The translations under genes and the position numbers were made by a program. Below the pieces are notes generated by a model that saw only the letters and a program-made list of their open reading frames with translations, did no database searches and was not told where the DNA came from. From positions 1 through 9,800 of the forward strand of contig CAIWLA010000482.1 of the NCBI GenBank assembly GCA_903913345.1: a stretch of DNA of 9,800 nt, given 5' to 3'. Origin of the DNA: an uncultured Magnetococcales bacterium (GTDB lineage Bacteria; Pseudomonadota; Magnetococcia; Magnetococcales; Magnetaquicoccaceae). Position 1 is the first letter of the stretch; the number at the start of each line of letters is the position of its first letter. Of the stretch, positions 7,026 to 9,800 are shown piece after piece.

Positions 7026-7120
7026 TTCTCTCCATTGCGAGGTGCAACGAGTGGTCTGTTGCGATCCGTTCGTGGGGGGGGGAGTTGCCTGTAACCGCAA
7101 TGATGGGAAGAACCAAATCC

Positions 7121-7972
7121 ATGGCAGATAAAATAGGGGATCACCTGCTGGTGGCCGGGCGCACCGATGTCGGTTGTGTGCGCCCGCTCAACGAGGACAG
7201 TTTTTACATTGACCTGACGACCGGTTTGCTGATCCTGGCGGATGGGATGGGTGGTCATGACGCGGGTGAGGTGGCCAGTGCCTACGTGGTGGAGTCCGTC
7301 TCCCGGTCGGTGCGGCAATTCATGGACTCTTCCGACGAAGAGGGGCAGGAAAAGGCGGCCCTTGTCCAGAGCAACGATGGTCATCCAGATGCCACGCTGA
7401 TTCAGGATCCACAAGAACAACCCACCCTGGATGATCTGCCCAATCCGGTTCTGAAAATTCTGCGGGAGGCGGTCGCCCTGGCCAATGAAAATCTCAATCG
7501 GATCAACCGGGAAAGGGGTCATCCAGACGAGTCTGGAATGGGATCAACGGTCGTTGGTCTGTGGGCACCCCGTTTCAGTGCCTATCCGATCATTTTCCAT
7601 GTGGGGGACAGTCGTCTCTACATGTTCCAGCAGGGACAACTGATCCAAGCCACCCGCGACCATTCCCTGTATCAGCAGTGGGTCAGTTTTGGTGGCAAGG
7701 GGGTTCCCCCTCCCCAGAATATTTTGCTCCAGGCCATTGGACCTTCCCGTCTTGTCACACCGGATGTTCGGTTTTTATCGGTTTCTCATGGAGATACCGT
7801 GTTGCTTTGTTCCGATGGACTGACGGGCATGGTCTCTGACGAGCAGATTCGGGAGGCGTTGGCAACCGTCTCCCCCGGTACGTTGGATGCCGTGTGTGAT
7901 CACCTGATCACCCTGGCCAAAAACGGGGGTGGAAAGGATAATGTCACGGTCATTCTGGGACATTTTCTGTAG
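7121..7972 (+). CDS. PP2C-type serine/threonine protein phosphatase
   Basis: A 283-residue cytosolic phosphatase (bacterial PP2C, PppA/PrpC/Stp type) that removes phosphate from Ser/Thr residues using two metal ions. All core motifs are in order: GRTDVGCVRPLNEDSF (E25, D26), ILADGMGGHDAGE (D41), GSTVVG (141-146), HVGDSRLY (D163), DHSL (D180), LLCSDGLTGM (D232) and GGKDNVTVI (D273, N274). The metal-binding residues are intact, so it should be active. The ATG at 7121 is preferred because the conserved domain begins a few residues later and GGAAG lies 10 nt upstream; ATGs at 7100 and 7103 are alternatives. Residues about 66-107 form an acidic, probably flexible insertion between the second and third motifs. 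The gene is followed after 121 bp by a cyclase-FHA gene, suggesting a phosphosignalling module. No kinase gene is in view. Confidence 0.93.
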   Translation: MADKIGDHLLVAGRTDVGCVRPLNEDSFYIDLTTGLLILADGMGGHDAGEVASAYVVESVSRSVRQFMDSSDEEGQEKAALVQSNDGHPDATLIQDPQEQPTLDDLPNPVLKILREAVALANENLNRINRERGHPDESGMGSTVVGLWAPRFSAYPIIFHVGDSRLYMFQQGQLIQATRDHSLYQQWVSFGGKGVPPPQNILLQAIGPSRLVTPDVRFLSVSHGDTVLLCSDGLTGMVSDEQIREALATVSPGTLDAVCDHLITLAKNGGGKDNVTVILGHFL

Positions 7973-8008
7973 TGGGTTGGTGCTGCGGTGCGGTGGAGTC
8001 TGCGACCG

Positions 8009-8041
8009 TTGTCTGTGTGAGGTTTGGGCATTGTCTGGGTG
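8009..8041 (+). repeat. direct repeat TTGTCTGTGTG / TTGTCTGGGTG
   Basis: Two 11-bp copies at 8009-8019 and 8031-8041 that match at 10 of 11 positions, 22 bp apart, in the GT-rich gap between the phosphatase and the cyclase-FHA gene. Two-turn spacing fits tandem half-sites for a DNA-binding protein on one face of the helix. The rest of this gap (7973-8082) has no clear promoter or terminator. Confidence 0.3.
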
Positions 8042-8082
8042 GTATGGATGGGGTGTGGATCCTTCAGGACAAAGCGTGCGAT

Positions 8083-8088
8083 AGGAGG
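8083..8088 (+). promoter_or_regulatory. strong Shine-Dalgarno AGGAGG of the cyclase-FHA gene
   Basis: A perfect AGGAGG lies 5 nt before the ATG at 8094. It fixes the start of the cyclase and is by far the strongest ribosome site in the window, so high translation is likely. Confidence 0.85.
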
Positions 8089-8093
8089 TTTTA

Positions 8094-8981
8094 ATGAGAG
8101 AAAACAACCAATTGGCGATCATGTTTGCAGACATCGCTGGCAGCACCAAACTGTATGAGACCATTGGAAATGATCGGGCACGCGAGGTGACTTCCCGCTG
8201 TATTGCACTCCTTTCCGCTGTGACAGCGGAATACAAGGGACGGGTGGTGAAGACCATCGGGGATGAGGTCATGTGTACCTTTCCAACGGCCGACAGTGCC
8301 TCCCAGGCGGCCGTGCGGATGCAGGAGACGGTGGCCGATGAGGCCGCCTCCTTGGGCAATCTGCACATTCGCGTTGGGTTTCACTTTGGTGAGGTCATTC
8401 TGGAGAACGGGGATGTCTTCGGTGATGCCGTCAACCTGGCTGCCCGCATGGCCGCTCAGGCCAAGGGGGACCAGATTATCACCACGGGAGAGACCCTGGA
8501 TGCGATGAGTCCCTACCTGCGTTTTGGCAGTCGGGAGTTGATCACCACCACGGTCAAAGGCAAGGCAGCCCCCATCCAGATTATCGAGTTGACCTGGGGC
8601 GAGGAGGAGGAGTTGACCGTGATGGGCGGACGGGATGCCGTGACGGTCCTGGCCCCGAACACCGTGACCGGTCAGGTCTCGTTTCATGGTCAGAATGTGG
8701 AGGTCAATGAAAACAATCCCTCCATCACCATCGGGCGCGACAAGAACAACACCTTTTCGGTCCTGGACAGCATGTCTTCCCGTGTCCATGCCAAGGTGGA
8801 GTGTCGTCGTGGCAAGATTGTCCTCATCGACCAGAGCACCAATGGCACGTTTGTTGTCACCTCCCAGAAAGAGCGGGCCTTCGTCCACCGGGATGAATAC
8901 ATACTCCAGGGGCGGGGGGTGATTGGTTTGGGGCGGGAGGTCAATGCCAACGATCCGTTGGCCGTCCATTTTTCCTGCTGA
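8094..8981 (+). CDS. class III adenylate cyclase with C-terminal FHA domain
   Basis: A 295-residue cytosolic protein with a cyclase homology domain (about 5-165) and an FHA domain (about 195-290). Cyclase residues are complete. Metal-binding aspartates are D13 (MFADIAGST) and D57 (KTIGDEVM). The substrate-choosing pair K53 and D107 (GDVFGDAVNLAARM) predicts ATP rather than GTP. The transition-state pair is N114 and R118. The enzyme should form cAMP as a homodimer. The FHA part has ITIGRDKNN (G214, R215), SSRVHAKV (S229, R230, H232) and STNGTFV (N250, G251, T252), the phosphothreonine-binding set. No membrane span is seen. It lies 121 bp after the PP2C gene on the same strand and 21 bp from the convergent hemD end. 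A model in which a phosphorylated partner controls cAMP output, reset by the phosphatase, is an inference. Confidence 0.95.
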   Translation: MRENNQLAIMFADIAGSTKLYETIGNDRAREVTSRCIALLSAVTAEYKGRVVKTIGDEVMCTFPTADSASQAAVRMQETVADEAASLGNLHIRVGFHFGEVILENGDVFGDAVNLAARMAAQAKGDQIITTGETLDAMSPYLRFGSRELITTTVKGKAAPIQIIELTWGEEEELTVMGGRDAVTVLAPNTVTGQVSFHGQNVEVNENNPSITIGRDKNNTFSVLDSMSSRVHAKVECRRGKIVLIDQSTNGTFVVTSQKERAFVHRDEYILQGRGVIGLGREVNANDPLAVHFSC

Positions 8982-9002
8982 GGCCACTCTGAAAGGGGTG
9001 GA

Positions 9003-9800
9003 TCAGCCCTCCTGGGGCGGTGAGGGGTTCCAGTAGTGGGATAACGCCGTCAATACGCCTTCGCTGTTGGGTTCCGTGGCGGTGACGGTCACGGTATACC
9101 CCAGTTGGTGGACCGCTGCGGCGGTGACCGGACTGATGACAGCGATGTCACTCTTTTCCAGCCATCTCCTGCCCTGGGGGGGCAGAGCCGCCACAAAGGC
9201 CTGCGCCGTGCGTCCGCTGAAAAACAGTACGGCGTCCACCTGCCCTTCGGCCAGGGCGGTCTGCACCGCCGGGGGGAGTTCTGTCATGGGTTCTGCCCGA
9301 TAAGCCGCCACCTTTTCCACCTCGTATCCCGCCTGTTGCAACAGCACGGTCAACTCTTCCCGCCCCTCTTCGGCCTGGGGAAAGAGGAATGTTTTGGTTG
9401 GTCCCGAACCCTTTTGGTTGGTCTGTTCCCACTCCATGATGGCCTGTGCCAGCCGTTCTCCTCCTGCCGAGTCGGGGGGCACGGCGACCGACCAGCCCGA
9501 TTTTCTTAAAATGGCGGCGGTCTTTTCCCCGACGGCGAAGAAGGGGGGGGGATGGGTGGCCGTTGGCATGGCGGCGACAATGGCTCTGGCACCGTTGGCA
9601 CTGGTCACCAGGATGCCGCAGCAGGGGGAGGTTTGACAGCGTTGCAGGGCACGGTGCAGGGCGGTGGCATTCCGTGGTGGCCGAATGGTCAACGCGGGGG
9701 CCAGCAGGGGGTGTCCCTGGCCGGAGATCACCTGTTGTGCGGTCACGTTGGCCTCTGGTTGGGGGCGGGTAATCAAAATGGTTCGGCCTGGGAAGTGGAT
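9003..9800 (-). CDS. hemD: uroporphyrinogen-III synthase, start outside the window
   Basis: The enzyme closes hydroxymethylbilane to uroporphyrinogen III with inversion of ring D. The frame is open to base 9800, and 265 residues are visible. The residues before the in-frame TTG at 9776 read IHFPGRTI and continue into LITRPQPEA, the family's usual first strand, so that TTG is internal and the true start lies just upstream. HemD is poorly conserved in sequence, but the pattern fits in order: CGILVTSANGARAI, FFAVGEKTAAILRKSGW, TFLFPQAEEGREELTVLLQQ, VDAVLFFSGRTAQAFVAA, IAVISPVTAAAVHQLGY and EPNSEGVLTAL. The length is normal for the family once a short N-terminus is added. The neighbour upstream, outside the window, may be hemC. 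The gene converges on the cyclase-FHA gene with a 21-bp gap and no obvious terminator. Confidence 0.9.
   Translation of the reverse strand: MHFPGRTILITRPQPEANVTAQQVISGQGHPLLAPALTIRPPRNATALHRALQRCQTSPCCGILVTSANGARAIVAAMPTATHPPPFFAVGEKTAAILRKSGWSVAVPPDSAGGERLAQAIMEWEQTNQKGSGPTKTFLFPQAEEGREELTVLLQQAGYEVEKVAAYRAEPMTELPPAVQTALAEGQVDAVLFFSGRTAQAFVAALPPQGRRWLEKSDIAVISPVTAAAVHQLGYTVTVTATEPNSEGVLTALSHYWNPSPPQEG

Noticed and set aside
7019..7120. GTG at 7019 as the phosphatase start
   Set aside because: It overlaps the edge of the candidate -10 element, so no transcript from that promoter could include it, and the added residues show no conserved pattern.
8091..8987. 298-codon minus-strand frame opposite the cyclase-FHA gene
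   Set aside because: It covers almost exactly the cyclase gene on the other strand and has no recognisable motif; the cyclase has a perfect ribosome site.
8982..9002. Terminator between the convergent cyclase-FHA gene and hemD
   Set aside because: Only a 4-bp CCAC/GTGG stem with a 10-nt loop is possible and no T tract follows on either strand.

Overview
The window looks like chromosomal DNA of a free-living, Gram-negative bacterium, probably a proteobacterium. The DNA is moderately GC-rich by eye, genes are tightly packed on both strands, surface-glycan genes sit beside core haem-biosynthesis genes, and HemB is of the zinc type with three cysteines. Nothing here fixes the genus. The protein style would not be out of place in Magnetococcales-like bacteria, but that is an impression, not a result. 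No rRNA, tRNA, CRISPR array, insertion sequence or phage gene was found.

Left part (1-4486), sugar and surface chemistry. A 5'-truncated cytidylyltransferase of the NeuA family (2-511) overlaps by ATGA a GT4 glycosyltransferase (508-1659). After a 168-bp gap with a possible weak terminator comes a B12-binding-type radical SAM protein (1828-3387). A MurG-like GT-B glycosyltransferase lies on the opposite strand (4486-3368); the two genes overlap tail to tail by 20 bp. The likely theme is assembly and modification of a cell-surface glycan.

Middle part (4509-6886, minus strand): hemB, then a PP-loop thiolase-like protein with an NFACT-R-like C-terminus, then a TusA/SirA-like sulfur carrier, closed by a clear Rho-independent terminator at 4540-4509. 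The PP-loop gene and the tusA-like gene share an ATGA junction with a GGAG ribosome site, so they are almost certainly one sulfur-transfer pair, probably for thiolation of a tRNA.

Right part (6887-9800). A 132-bp divergent region rich in inverted repeats separates hemB from a PP2C-type Ser/Thr phosphatase (7121-7972). A class III adenylate cyclase fused to a C-terminal FHA domain follows (8094-8981) with a perfect AGGAGG ribosome site. This pair suggests a phosphothreonine-controlled cAMP module, with the kinase elsewhere. The 3' part of hemD lies on the minus strand (9800-9003); its start is outside the window.

Most worth following up are the PP-loop/TusA pair, the phosphatase/cyclase-FHA pair, and the repeat-rich hemB/phosphatase regulatory region.
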